Source: a virus. Taken from it: 24,331 nt of DNA. The translations under genes and the position numbers were made by a program. The notes beneath the pieces were generated by a model. It did no database searches. It saw nothing but the letters and a program-made list of their open reading frames with translations, and was not told the DNA's origin. Where the stretch lies: positions 1-24,331 of IMG/VR virus record IMGVR_UViG_3300010885_010564; one strand, 5' to 3'. The stretch's first letter is position 1. Every line of letters starts with the position of its first letter. Of this stretch, positions 15,933-22,957 are shown in pieces.

Positions 15933-15936
15933 ATAT

Positions 15937-16356
15937 ATGATTCATCTTAATTTTGGATTAAACGAAGTATTTGCAACTGCGAGTGAAAATATAACTATGC
16001 CAAATGCAGGCAATTGGGATAAATTCAATGAAGGTTATTTTGGTATTTATTCGCAAGTAACTAAACAGACAAAGTGGGTTTATGTTGTTAATTCAACTAC
16101 TTACTATCCAAGAATAGATAATTTTACTATTGAATTGGTAGCAAATATTGGAGATGAAGACTTGCAAAATGGTAGAGTTTATTTGAAAGATACTGGAAAT
16201 TACGAGTATTCAATTTATACAAGATTTGAAAGTAACCCTGAACCAAATACAAGCGAACAACTATTAGAAAGAGGGAAATTATTATACGGATTTAATGAGC
16301 TTACAGTAACTACCTACAACCCTAATATTGAAATAATAACTTATGACAGACAGTAA
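15937..16356 (+). CDS. Putative virion protein, 139 aa, unknown function
   Basis: This beta-rich protein lacks enzymatic motifs, signal peptide and membrane segments. It contains strands around TKQTKWVYVVNSTTYYPRID and a G-x-Y-x-Y-S-I-Y-T segment (NYEYSIYTRFES), followed by SEQLLERGKLLYGF. The 'Y.Y.iye.......ll..G.l' pattern recurs in small structural proteins of Bacteroidetes phages next to the portal, but no function is known to me. The end overlaps the portal gene by 14 bases. A capsid or neck accessory protein is the likeliest role by position. Confidence 0.5.
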   Translation: MIHLNFGLNEVFATASENITMPNAGNWDKFNEGYFGIYSQVTKQTKWVYVVNSTTYYPRIDNFTIELVANIGDEDLQNGRVYLKDTGNYEYSIYTRFESNPEPNTSEQLLERGKLLYGFNELTVTTYNPNIEIITYDRQ

Positions 16357-18175
16357 AAGCAAATTTGTTTTTTATAACGAACCAGTAAGCAGTTATCAAG
16401 TCCCAATATTTGAAAAGGACAAAAATAAAGAGTACGTAAACTATGGAGAAGATAATAACTATCCAGCTTATTTAGTTGATTTATTCAACCGCTCAGCTAA
16501 ACATAACGCTATTTTAACTGCTAAACAGAAGTATACTTATGGTAGAGGATTAAAAATAAAAGAAGGATTAGTTATTGATCAGGCAATTAAAGCTCAGGCC
16601 TTTTTAGTTCGTCCTAATACCTTTGAAACTCTAAGTGATATATTCAATAAAACTATTTTAGATAAGCGTTTATACGGAGGATATGCACTTCAAATTGTAT
16701 GGAGTAAGTTAAGTGGTAAGGTAGCACAAGTTTATCACATGGATTTTGCTAAAATCCGTTCTAATGTAGATAACACTTCTTTTTACTACTCGGATAATTG
16801 GGCAGATTACAGACCAAAAGTTGTAGAGTACGACGCTTTTAATCCTGAAAAAAGAGAGGGTGTACAGATTCTTTACTATCGTGAATACAGACCGAATTTA
16901 AATACTTATCCTTTGCCTGATTATATCGGAGCTATTCCGTATATTGAAAGTGACGTAGAAGTAGCAAACTTTCATAGAGCTAACCTTCAAAATAACTTTT
17001 TCTTTGGTGGTATTTTAAACTTTAATAATGGCATTCCGACTGACGAGGAACAAAGAGCATTAGTAAGAAGGATAAACAACAAACATGGCAGCACCGATAA
17101 CGCTGGCAGATGGATTATTAACTTCTCAGATGGTTCAGATAAAGCTCCTAATGTAATTAGTCTTCAGCCAAGCGAATTAGACAAGCAGTTTGATATACTA
17201 AACGATACTATACAACAAGAAATATTCGTAGCTCATAGAGTAACTTCTCCTATTTTTATGGGTATTCGTATAGAAGGCCAATTAGGTGGTAGAAATGAAA
17301 TGGTAGATGCGTTCAAATTATTTGAACAGAATGAAATCAAACCTGACCAACAACATTTTCAAGAATTATTTAATTACATAATAGGTTTTAACGGAATAAA
17401 TCAACCTTACGAAGTTCAGCCTTTAGAACCTTTCAGCCCTGAGTTTACTGAGCAAACGTTGATTCAGATTGCGACTAAAAACGAGTTGCGAGAAATGGCA
17501 GGTTTACCAAAACTTGAAGAGCCAACACCAGTAACACCTCAAGCATTTTCAGAAGATTCAGAAATTGAAGTTTTCGCAGAATATGGAGTAGATGCTGAAG
17601 ACTATTTAGAGTTTGAAAGTAGAAGATTAGAAGTATTTGAAGACCATTATAGCTTTGAATCTCATTTAGAATTTAATGAACAAGAATTAGTAGAGTTAGC
17701 CTTTGCGATTGAGTCTTTAACTGAAGAAGAAAAGAAGTTAATTAGTCAAGTTAAAAAAGACCCATTAATATCTAAAAAAGATTTAGCCGTGAACTTAGAA
17801 ATCAGCGAAGGTAAATTAGACGAGTTAATCAAATCTTTAAAAGTAAAAAAAGTTTTGACTTTAACTGAAGGAGCTTGGAACGTAATTAATATTTTACCTA
17901 CTCAATCAGCGATTGGAAAGATTGCAGACGAGTTGAAAAAGTATGAAGTTAGATACAAATATCAAGGACCTAACGATTCAAAGAACAGAGCTTTCTGTAA
18001 GGCTTTATTAAACTTGAATAAACTCTACACAAGAGATGAGATTAGTAAAATCTCTCAACGTGTAGGGAGAAATGTATGGACAAAAAGAGGAGGCTGGTAC
18101 ACTAAACCCGGTACCGATATTCACCTTCCTTATTGCAGGCATCAATGGGCATCAATTTTAGTTAAGAAAAAGTAA
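16343..18175 (+). CDS. Portal protein with fused winged-helix-like and MuF-like C-terminus, 610 aa
   Basis: Residues 1 to about 400 form the portal: a start with YVNYGEDNNYPAYLVDLF and ILTAKQKYTYGRGL, a clip/stem region, and a crown segment with VTSPIFMGIRIEGQLGGRNE and an ELREMAGLPKLEEP motif (the 'N..R...glp' of portals). An acidic linker follows (about 410-455). Residues 459-508 resemble a winged helix (LTEEEKKLISQVKKDPLISK, then a recognition-like helix). Residues 536-610 look like a Mu gpF/SPP1 gp7 minor head protein end: YKYQGPNDSKNRAFCKALLN, a GGW motif near 583-585, and PYCRHQWA at the end. The portal is the DNA entry channel; the MuF part probably enters the capsid. It overlaps the neighbouring genes. 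MuF is usually a separate gene, so the fusion is notable. Confidence 0.85.
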   Translation: MTDSKSKFVFYNEPVSSYQVPIFEKDKNKEYVNYGEDNNYPAYLVDLFNRSAKHNAILTAKQKYTYGRGLKIKEGLVIDQAIKAQAFLVRPNTFETLSDIFNKTILDKRLYGGYALQIVWSKLSGKVAQVYHMDFAKIRSNVDNTSFYYSDNWADYRPKVVEYDAFNPEKREGVQILYYREYRPNLNTYPLPDYIGAIPYIESDVEVANFHRANLQNNFFFGGILNFNNGIPTDEEQRALVRRINNKHGSTDNAGRWIINFSDGSDKAPNVISLQPSELDKQFDILNDTIQQEIFVAHRVTSPIFMGIRIEGQLGGRNEMVDAFKLFEQNEIKPDQQHFQELFNYIIGFNGINQPYEVQPLEPFSPEFTEQTLIQIATKNELREMAGLPKLEEPTPVTPQAFSEDSEIEVFAEYGVDAEDYLEFESRRLEVFEDHYSFESHLEFNEQELVELAFAIESLTEEEKKLISQVKKDPLISKKDLAVNLEISEGKLDELIKSLKVKKVLTLTEGAWNVINILPTQSAIGKIADELKKYEVRYKYQGPNDSKNRAFCKALLNLNKLYTRDEISKISQRVGRNVWTKRGGWYTKPGTDIHLPYCRHQWASILVKKK

Positions 18176-18753
18176 TGGCAACAGTATTATTTATATCAGA
18201 GGAAACTCTCAAACAAGAAACAATAATTTCTGAAAATGTAGACCCGAAATTATTAGTCCCAACAATTAAAGAGGCGCAGAATATTTACTTACTTCCTATA
18301 TTAGGGACTTCGCTTTACAATCAATTAGTTACTCAGGTATCAAGTAACACAGTAAGTGCTGCTAATGTCACCTTATTGGATACTTATATTACTCCGACTT
18401 TGGTTAAGTACTGTATTTATGAGTCAATTTTGCCGTTGAGTTTCAAGTTTCAGAACAAAAATATAGCTACTAAGAACTCTGAGTTTAGCAATCAGGCTTC
18501 AATGGATGACTTGAGATACTTGTTAGACTACACAAAGAACCGAGCTGAGTGGTATGCTGAACGATTAAGTAATTTCTTGTTAGCGCATACAAGCACTTAT
18601 CCGCTATATTTGACCCAACAAAACGCAAACATTGATACTATTTACCCTAATTCAAATAACTATCAAAACGGAATGTATCTCGGACCAGACATTGATTGGG
18701 ATTTAGTACCACCAAGCGTGAAGTATCAAGGAAACTTTAGAAGAAAAACTTAA
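18175..18753 (+). CDS. Head-tail connector (gp6-like adaptor), 192 aa
   Basis: Mostly helical, it begins with LFISEETLKQETIISENVDP and LVPTIKEAQNIYLLPILGTS. This pattern (short strand, then 'e.....l.p.i..aq...l.piLG..ly..l') is typical of DUF6712/gp6-like head-tail adaptors in Bacteroidetes phages. A later helix (DDLRYLLDYTKNRAEWYAER) and an aromatic C-terminus complete the ring subunit. It follows the portal by a shared base (TAATG), the canonical place for the adaptor. Function by family and position; no catalytic residues. Confidence 0.7.
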   Translation: MATVLFISEETLKQETIISENVDPKLLVPTIKEAQNIYLLPILGTSLYNQLVTQVSSNTVSAANVTLLDTYITPTLVKYCIYESILPLSFKFQNKNIATKNSEFSNQASMDDLRYLLDYTKNRAEWYAERLSNFLLAHTSTYPLYLTQQNANIDTIYPNSNNYQNGMYLGPDIDWDLVPPSVKYQGNFRRKT

Positions 18754-18756
18754 ACT

Positions 18757-18870
18757 ATGAGAAAAAAAGGAAGTAAAAACAAAGCGAATTTAGAAAAATT
18801 AAGAATCTATTTAAATGCAAACCAGCCTAAACAAAGTAGTCAACCTATTACAGGAAATAGCAACAAGTAA
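18757..18870 (+). CDS. Possible small basic ORF, 37 aa
   Basis: ATG lies three bases after the connector stop and encodes a basic, low-complexity peptide (MRKKGSKNKANLEKLRIYLN and a Gln/Ser/Asn-rich end). It fills the 61-base gap and then overlaps the next gene by 56 bases in another frame. It might be a real small protein or a leader that couples translation into the next gene; the long overlap and biased composition argue for caution. Confidence 0.4.
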   Translation: MRKKGSKNKANLEKLRIYLNANQPKQSSQPITGNSNK

Positions 18871-19261
18871 CGCCTTACTAAATGGGAACTTTACTTTTTG
18901 TGATGTCGCAGATTTGGGAGCGAGTGCGCCCTTATCTTATCCTTTGCTTTGGGGCGATGTAAGGCCTTCTAATTTTGGCAGTAAGGTATTCAGTTTAAAC
19001 TTACAATTGACTGCAATAGACATCGTATTAAAGGACTTGAGTAACGAAAGGGACGTACTATCTGACACGCTACAAATTATCTCAGACGTTATTGCTAAAA
19101 TTAAACAATCTACTTACTACGGAAGTTATTTTGAGATGCAGGAAAACATTTCTTGTACTCCTATAAAAGATTCTTATGGTGACGAAGTAGCTGGATGGGT
19201 TTGTAATTTTACTTTAAACATAGCTAATCCTTACGATAGTTGTTTAATTCCAACAAATTAA
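18815..19261 (+). CDS. Tail terminator/neck-like protein, 148 aa
   Basis: The ATG directly follows an in-frame TAA, so this is the earliest possible start. An N-terminal helix (LNKVVNLLQEIATSNALLNG) leads to an LSYPLLWGDVRPS strand, then alternating strands, a helix (NERDVLSDTLQIISDVIAKI) and a closing beta part (TPIKDSYGDEVAGWVCNFTL). This helix-strand arrangement, with 'yPllw' and 'de.vaGw..d..i', is seen in Bacteroidetes phage proteins occupying the tail-terminator position after the connector. It has no enzymatic motif. The assignment is moderate and rests on pattern plus position. Confidence 0.55.
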   Translation: MQTSLNKVVNLLQEIATSNALLNGNFTFCDVADLGASAPLSYPLLWGDVRPSNFGSKVFSLNLQLTAIDIVLKDLSNERDVLSDTLQIISDVIAKIKQSTYYGSYFEMQENISCTPIKDSYGDEVAGWVCNFTLNIANPYDSCLIPTN

Positions 19262-19277
19262 AATTTTAAAATAAATA

Positions 19278-19288
19278 AATATATATAG
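19278..19288 (+). promoter_or_regulatory. AATATATATAG leader motif before the gene at 19291
   Basis: AATATATATAG ends two bases before the ATG at 19291 in a 29-base gap. It differs by only one base from the copy inside the protease gene at 13678. Confidence 0.4.
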
Positions 19289-19290
19289 TT

Positions 19291-19566
19291 ATGATATTAG
19301 AGCAAAGAATGTTAGGCGGTAACGGATGTAAATTCATTGATGCAGCCTCAACTGGAAATACTTTTTATGTATTGGTAGTAAATGCTGATTGCGTTTTGAC
19401 TACTTTGTCAACAGTAGGCGGACAGAACCTATTGACTCAATACGGATTGAGCGGAAAGACCTTAAAACAAGGAATGTTAATCCCTGCTTTTAACGGTGAT
19501 CCGATTGCAAACATAACTCCAAGTTCAGGTTCTGTTATTGGTTACGGCTATAACATATTAGGTTAA
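19291..19566 (+). CDS. Small virion-like protein, 91 aa, unknown
   Basis: This is a compact beta-type protein with no charge clusters, signal peptide or membrane segment. It has N-terminal hydrophobic strands (TGNTFYVLVVNADCVLTTLS), a Gly-rich middle and a GMLIPAFNGDPIANI segment. The size and the 'k.G...p..ft.i...sG.v..Y' pattern fit small decoration- or spike-base-like virion proteins, but I do not recognise a specific family. Its stop overlaps the next ATG (TAATG), so it is coupled to the duplicated-domain adhesin-like protein and may be its partner. Confidence 0.5.
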   Translation: MILEQRMLGGNGCKFIDAASTGNTFYVLVVNADCVLTTLSTVGGQNLLTQYGLSGKTLKQGMLIPAFNGDPIANITPSSGSVIGYGYNILG

Positions 19567-21122
19567 TGATTAGCTTAGGTTTAGGAACAGTTGTAGGTGG
19601 TAATGGTAGTAGCTTTGGCGGATTTTCTGCCGAGTATCAAGCTATTTTAACTGCTGGTAGTGGATTTACAAGACCATCTGCATCTCAACAAATTTTGCAA
19701 AATCAATTAATTATTGATTTAAAAGCAGCTGGTGTATGGGATAAACTTGATTCGTTTATGATGTTTAGAAACGATGGTTCACGAGAATTTGGCACAATCA
19801 ATTGGGTTAATCCTAACAACTTAGCTACAACTACTACTTATCCTACATTTTCAAGTGGTTATGGCTTTCAAGGAAATAACTCAAATATGTTTTTGAATTT
19901 AAATACAACTGGGCAAACTAAATTTACTTTGAATTCTGCTTCTTATGGAGTTTATATTAATGATTTAGGTAATCCAACAACAAATAACAGAGTTTTTATT
20001 GGAGCAAATAATAGTAACAACAGAATTCGTTATGCAACTTGTACAATAAATGGAATTCCAGTAGGTTCTATTCCATCAGCTTCTCCAATTAAGCATTGGA
20101 TGATTAACAAAAACGGAACTGCTTGTACACTTTTTGGTAATGGTTCAAGTCAAGCAACTGCAACTGGTACTGGTACTGCTGAAACTCTAAGTTTTAATGT
20201 TTTTAAATATGCAGATTTTGATTCATTTGGTGGTGGTCAAATTTCAGCAGTTTACAAAGGTTCTGATTTGAGCGGACAAGCTGCAAGTTTAGATTTAATT
20301 ATTCGTAACTACATAGCTTCACTTAATACATTTAGTTCAGATACTTTAGCTTATCAATCAAACATAATTGCAAATGGTGGCACAATTAATTTAGCTACTT
20401 TAGATGTGCTTGATACTTACTTCTTCAGACCAGCAGCAACAAACGGAAATATTTTAAATCAATTAGACAGATTAAATATATATGCTGGTTTAGGTAGTTT
20501 TCAAATTGCTGCAAGAACTAATTTAATTAAGTCTGCTCATTATGTTACACCAGTTAATTCACCAACATTTGATGCAAATGGTTATAAGTCTAATGGTTCA
20601 ACATCTTATCTAAATTTAAACTATACTCCATCAAGTCAAGGTGTAGCATTTTTAAAAGATAAAAACATAGCTGGAGTAATTGTTAAGAATCCAGCATTTA
20701 CAAGTAGCTTTTATTCATTAGGTTCAATCGCCAGTATTGGTGGGGTTGGAGATGTTGCTCATACAATTAACTATTGGAATGGTTCGTTAAGGTCTTATAA
20801 TAACTCGGATGCAAACCCTTATCCACCATCACTTTCAAATACTAATACAGTTACAAGTGGTTATGTTTTTGGGGTAACAAAACGAACTACAAGTACTAAT
20901 GCAGAATCAATAATCAATGCTAACTCTGTTGCATCAACTTTAAATTCACTTGCGATGCCAAATATTAGTCAATTTGAATTAGTTATTAATAACAACGGAG
21001 GTACTTCAGGGGTTGCATTTGATACTCAATATCATGCTTGTAGTTTTCATGGGTCAAGCGATTTAGATTACACAAATTTTAGAACCTATATTTTAAATGT
21101 TTTAACCGCACTTAATGTTTAA
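19566..21122 (+). CDS. Adhesin-like structural protein with two tandem sandwich domains, 518 aa
   Basis: The protein contains two copies of one roughly 230-250-residue unit. Copy 1 (about 25-260) has KAAGVWDKLDSFMMF, an aromatic NWVNPNN turn, PTFSSGYGFQGNNSNMFLNL, and ends near AASLDLIIRNYIASL. Copy 2 (about 265-518) has NILNQLDRLNIYA, RTNLI, SPTFDANGYKSNGSTSYLNL, and ends near FRTYILNVLTAL. Each looks like a LamG/concanavalin-like beta sandwich. Such proteins occur in Bacteroidetes phages and probably sit on the virion surface or tail and bind glycans. Asn/Ser/Thr/Gly richness and lack of enzymatic residues fit. It begins within the upstream stop codon and ends two bases before a small membrane-protein gene. 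Confidence 0.65.
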   Translation: MISLGLGTVVGGNGSSFGGFSAEYQAILTAGSGFTRPSASQQILQNQLIIDLKAAGVWDKLDSFMMFRNDGSREFGTINWVNPNNLATTTTYPTFSSGYGFQGNNSNMFLNLNTTGQTKFTLNSASYGVYINDLGNPTTNNRVFIGANNSNNRIRYATCTINGIPVGSIPSASPIKHWMINKNGTACTLFGNGSSQATATGTGTAETLSFNVFKYADFDSFGGGQISAVYKGSDLSGQAASLDLIIRNYIASLNTFSSDTLAYQSNIIANGGTINLATLDVLDTYFFRPAATNGNILNQLDRLNIYAGLGSFQIAARTNLIKSAHYVTPVNSPTFDANGYKSNGSTSYLNLNYTPSSQGVAFLKDKNIAGVIVKNPAFTSSFYSLGSIASIGGVGDVAHTINYWNGSLRSYNNSDANPYPPSLSNTNTVTSGYVFGVTKRTTSTNAESIINANSVASTLNSLAMPNISQFELVINNNGGTSGVAFDTQYHACSFHGSSDLDYTNFRTYILNVLTALNV

Positions 21123-21123
21123 T

Positions 21124-21288
21124 ATGAATCATAAATTTTTAGAATTAAATATAGTTAGCTGGGCATTGGCTTTTATAGGTTTTATGACGCATTGGCTGCC
21201 GGTAGTTCAGTTTCTTTCGTTTACTTTATCGGTTATTATTTCTTTGTGGCAAATCTCTCAAATGCTAAAAAAATGGTTAAAAAAATAA
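21124..21288 (+). CDS. Small membrane protein, holin candidate, 54 aa
   Basis: ATG lies one base after the adhesin-like gene's stop. The 54-aa product (MNHKFLELNIVSWALAFIGF at the start; then a second hydrophobic stretch VVQFLSFTLSVIISLWQI) has two potential membrane spans separated by THWLP, and a basic tail KKWLKK. This size and topology, beside an endolysin and spanin-like genes, fit a holin or holin partner. It overlaps the next membrane-protein gene by 16 bases. Function is inferred from topology and context. Confidence 0.6.
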   Translation: MNHKFLELNIVSWALAFIGFMTHWLPVVQFLSFTLSVIISLWQISQMLKKWLKK

Positions 21289-21512
21289 AAGAAAATATCT
21301 CAATTTTAAATCATCCAATCACTACGATTTGCGGGTTTGTATGTTTCTTTTATTCACTATTCTTAATCGGATATCCTTTACTGTATGAGCCGAAAACAAA
21401 AATTGATATTTACTATCCTATTAGTATTGGAACTGTTGGTCTATGCTTATTGGTTATTCCCGATGATTTGAAAGGAGCTTTAAAAAAGTTAATCAAAAAT
21501 AAGAGTGAATGA
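21273..21512 (+). CDS. Small membrane protein, 79 aa, possible holin or antiholin
   Basis: The ATG at 21273 is preferred. A longer reading from a TTG at 21192 would add 27 residues that are only the shifted shadow of the overlapping 54-aa gene. The protein has two hydrophobic segments (about 17-38, TTICGFVCFFYSLFLIGYPL; about 48-63, YPISIGTVGLCLLVI), a short connecting loop, and a basic C-terminus (KKLIKNKSE). It overlaps the upstream gene by 16 bases and its stop overlaps the next ATG (ATGA). Paired small membrane proteins of this sort often act as holin and antiholin; which is which cannot be told here. Confidence 0.55.
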   Translation: MVKKIKENISILNHPITTICGFVCFFYSLFLIGYPLLYEPKTKIDIYYPISIGTVGLCLLVIPDDLKGALKKLIKNKSE

Positions 21513-21781
21513 TTTTATTACTCCTATATGTTTGGCTTGATGCAATTCGTGATTCAATAGCTCATCATGACGCTTACTATAAGTTAGGTAGATTCTTTTC
21601 AAGGGAACGCAGCGAGATGCTAAAGCCTTTGTTCTTTCAATACTTTCCAATGCTATGGGATGCTTGGCATTTAGCAAAGTTTATTCAGTATAACATAGTA
21701 GCTTTTTTAATTGTTAAGTCCTTAGCCTTTCCAATAGTAACTACCATAATGAGCTTGTTATTTATATCACTCTATATATGA
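21509..21781 (+). CDS. Membrane-associated protein, 90 aa, unknown
   Basis: Begins with a hydrophobic segment (MILLLLYVWLDAIRDSIAHH), followed by a soluble middle containing YYKLGRFFSRE and PMLWDAWHLAK, and a hydrophobic C-terminus (VTTIMSLLFISLYI). The 'lDa.rDa..h...Y..lG..fsR' and 'WDAWHl.K' elements occur in small Bacteroidetes phage proteins, which have no known function to my knowledge. It is coupled by four-base overlaps on both sides (ATGA at each junction), inside the lysis block. A role in membrane association or lysis timing is possible but unproven. Confidence 0.6.
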   Translation: MILLLLYVWLDAIRDSIAHHDAYYKLGRFFSRERSEMLKPLFFQYFPMLWDAWHLAKFIQYNIVAFLIVKSLAFPIVTTIMSLLFISLYI

Positions 21782-22743
21782 AAAAACCAAACAATATTAT
21801 CTACGAATATTTAAAAGACTACCCAAATACCCCAAATAATACTTTAGCTAAAAAGATCTATTCAGATAACCCAGCTCAATTTAAAAGTGTTGAATCAATC
21901 AGAAGATTAATTAGGTATTATAGAGGTTCAGATGGTGATGCTAACAGAGGTTTTGCAAAAGAACATATTGATTACTTAGCTAAACTAAAAGAGGAACTAC
22001 CTAAAGGCGAAAGTGAAAAGGTAGAACCATACTATCTACCAAAAGACCGTCACAAAGTTTTAATTATTAGTGACATTCACTTACCTTACCATGATGATAA
22101 GGCTTTATTTGCTGCACTTGAATATGGATTAAAAGAAGAAGTAGATACTATCTATATCAATGGTGACCTTTTAGATTTCGCTTTAATTTCCAAGCACGAA
22201 AATACCACTACAAAACACTCGGTTAAATACGAGTTAGACTGTGCTAAAGTATTTTTAAAAGGCCTTAGAGAAATGTTCCCAAAAGCTCTGATTATTTATA
22301 AGTACGGAAATCATGATTTAAGGTTTGATAAGTGGATTAGACTTAAAGCTCCTGAGCTATTAGATATTGAGCACATAAATTTAGCAGAGATACTCGGACT
22401 TAGGGAACTTGAGATAATTCAATTAGATAGTTTACAATGGTGCTATATGTTTGACATCGCAGTTTTGCATGGTCACGAACTACCAATGAAAAGTGGAGGG
22501 ATTAATCCAGCAAGAACAGCGAGGTTAAAGATAAATAGACCATTAATTATAGGTCATTTTCACAGACAAAGCAAAGATGCTGGAATGATTTTAGGAAAAC
22601 CATATTATTATGCTTATTCAACTGGATGCTTGTGCGATTTATCCCCAGCTTACATGCCAATTAACGATTGGGTACATGGGTTTATTTTAATTAATCAAGG
22701 ACAAGTCTATCAAAAGGAGGTTATAAATGGAACAGTTATCTGA
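21778..22743 (+). CDS. Calcineurin-like metallophosphoesterase with N-terminal HTH-like region, 321 aa
   Basis: All core motifs of metal-dependent phosphoesterases are present: D99-x-H101 (ISDIHLP), GDLLD (129-133), GNHD (177-180), HGH (231-233) and GHFH (259-262). The N-terminal 50 residues (YPNTPNNTLAKKIYSDNPAQ, then VESIRRLIRYYRG) resemble a helix-turn-helix unit, suggesting nucleic-acid binding. Family members hydrolyse phosphate mono- or diesters, including nucleotides and nucleic acid; substrate here is unknown. It is placed between small membrane proteins and the endolysin, an odd site for a nucleic-acid enzyme, and is coupled by overlaps on both sides. Catalytic residues look intact, so an active enzyme is expected. 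Confidence 0.9.
   Translation: MKKPNNIIYEYLKDYPNTPNNTLAKKIYSDNPAQFKSVESIRRLIRYYRGSDGDANRGFAKEHIDYLAKLKEELPKGESEKVEPYYLPKDRHKVLIISDIHLPYHDDKALFAALEYGLKEEVDTIYINGDLLDFALISKHENTTTKHSVKYELDCAKVFLKGLREMFPKALIIYKYGNHDLRFDKWIRLKAPELLDIEHINLAEILGLRELEIIQLDSLQWCYMFDIAVLHGHELPMKSGGINPARTARLKINRPLIIGHFHRQSKDAGMILGKPYYYAYSTGCLCDLSPAYMPINDWVHGFILINQGQVYQKEVINGTVI
22712..22721 (+). promoter_or_regulatory. Strong Shine-Dalgarno site for the gene at 22727
   Basis: AAAAGGAGGT lies inside the end of the metallophosphoesterase gene, with GGAGG seven bases before the ATG at 22727. Like the terS site, it is a near-perfect SD at a gene overlap. Confidence 0.7.
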
Positions 22744-22957
22744 GGAAACAGTAAATGAAGAAATCATCTACGAAGCATGCGAAACAAGGGGAGAAATTAT
22801 ACACATTTGCTCGGTAGCTTTAGGGGTTTCTGAGGCCTACGATTACTCTATGCAGAGCCGAGAAGACAAGGACCGAATAGATAATATTAGGCGAATGGCT
22901 TTAATACTTACAGAAGGATTTTTAACTGAGATATATTATGAAAACTATGAAGATTAG
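22727..22957 (+). CDS. Small acidic protein, 76 aa, unknown
   Basis: An acidic, helical protein (MEQLSEETVNEEIIYEACET at the start; QSREDKDRIDNIRRMALILT in the middle) with no signal peptide, membrane span or known motif. The start is set by a strong SD, and it overlaps the upstream gene by 17 bases and the endolysin by 20 bases. I do not recognise the family. Close coupling to the endolysin suggests co-expression in late infection, but the role is open. Confidence 0.6.
   Translation: MEQLSEETVNEEIIYEACETRGEIIHICSVALGVSEAYDYSMQSREDKDRIDNIRRMALILTEGFLTEIYYENYED

Noticed and set aside
20476-20484. AAATATATATG inside the adhesin-like gene as another copy of the leader motif
   Set aside because: The ATG it precedes opens a three-codon frame, and the bases encode part of the conserved domain (RLNIYAG), so this copy is probably chance.
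19566-21122. Diversity-generating retroelement target in the adhesin-like gene
   Set aside because: No reverse transcriptase or template repeat is seen in the window, and the two halves are ancient divergent duplicates rather than adenine-mutated copies.
21192-21272. TTG-initiated extension of the 79-aa membrane protein
   Set aside because: The extra 27 residues are the out-of-frame shadow of the 54-aa membrane gene, which has a proper ATG. An ATG at 21273 gives a normal four-to-twenty-base overlap as seen elsewhere in this operon.
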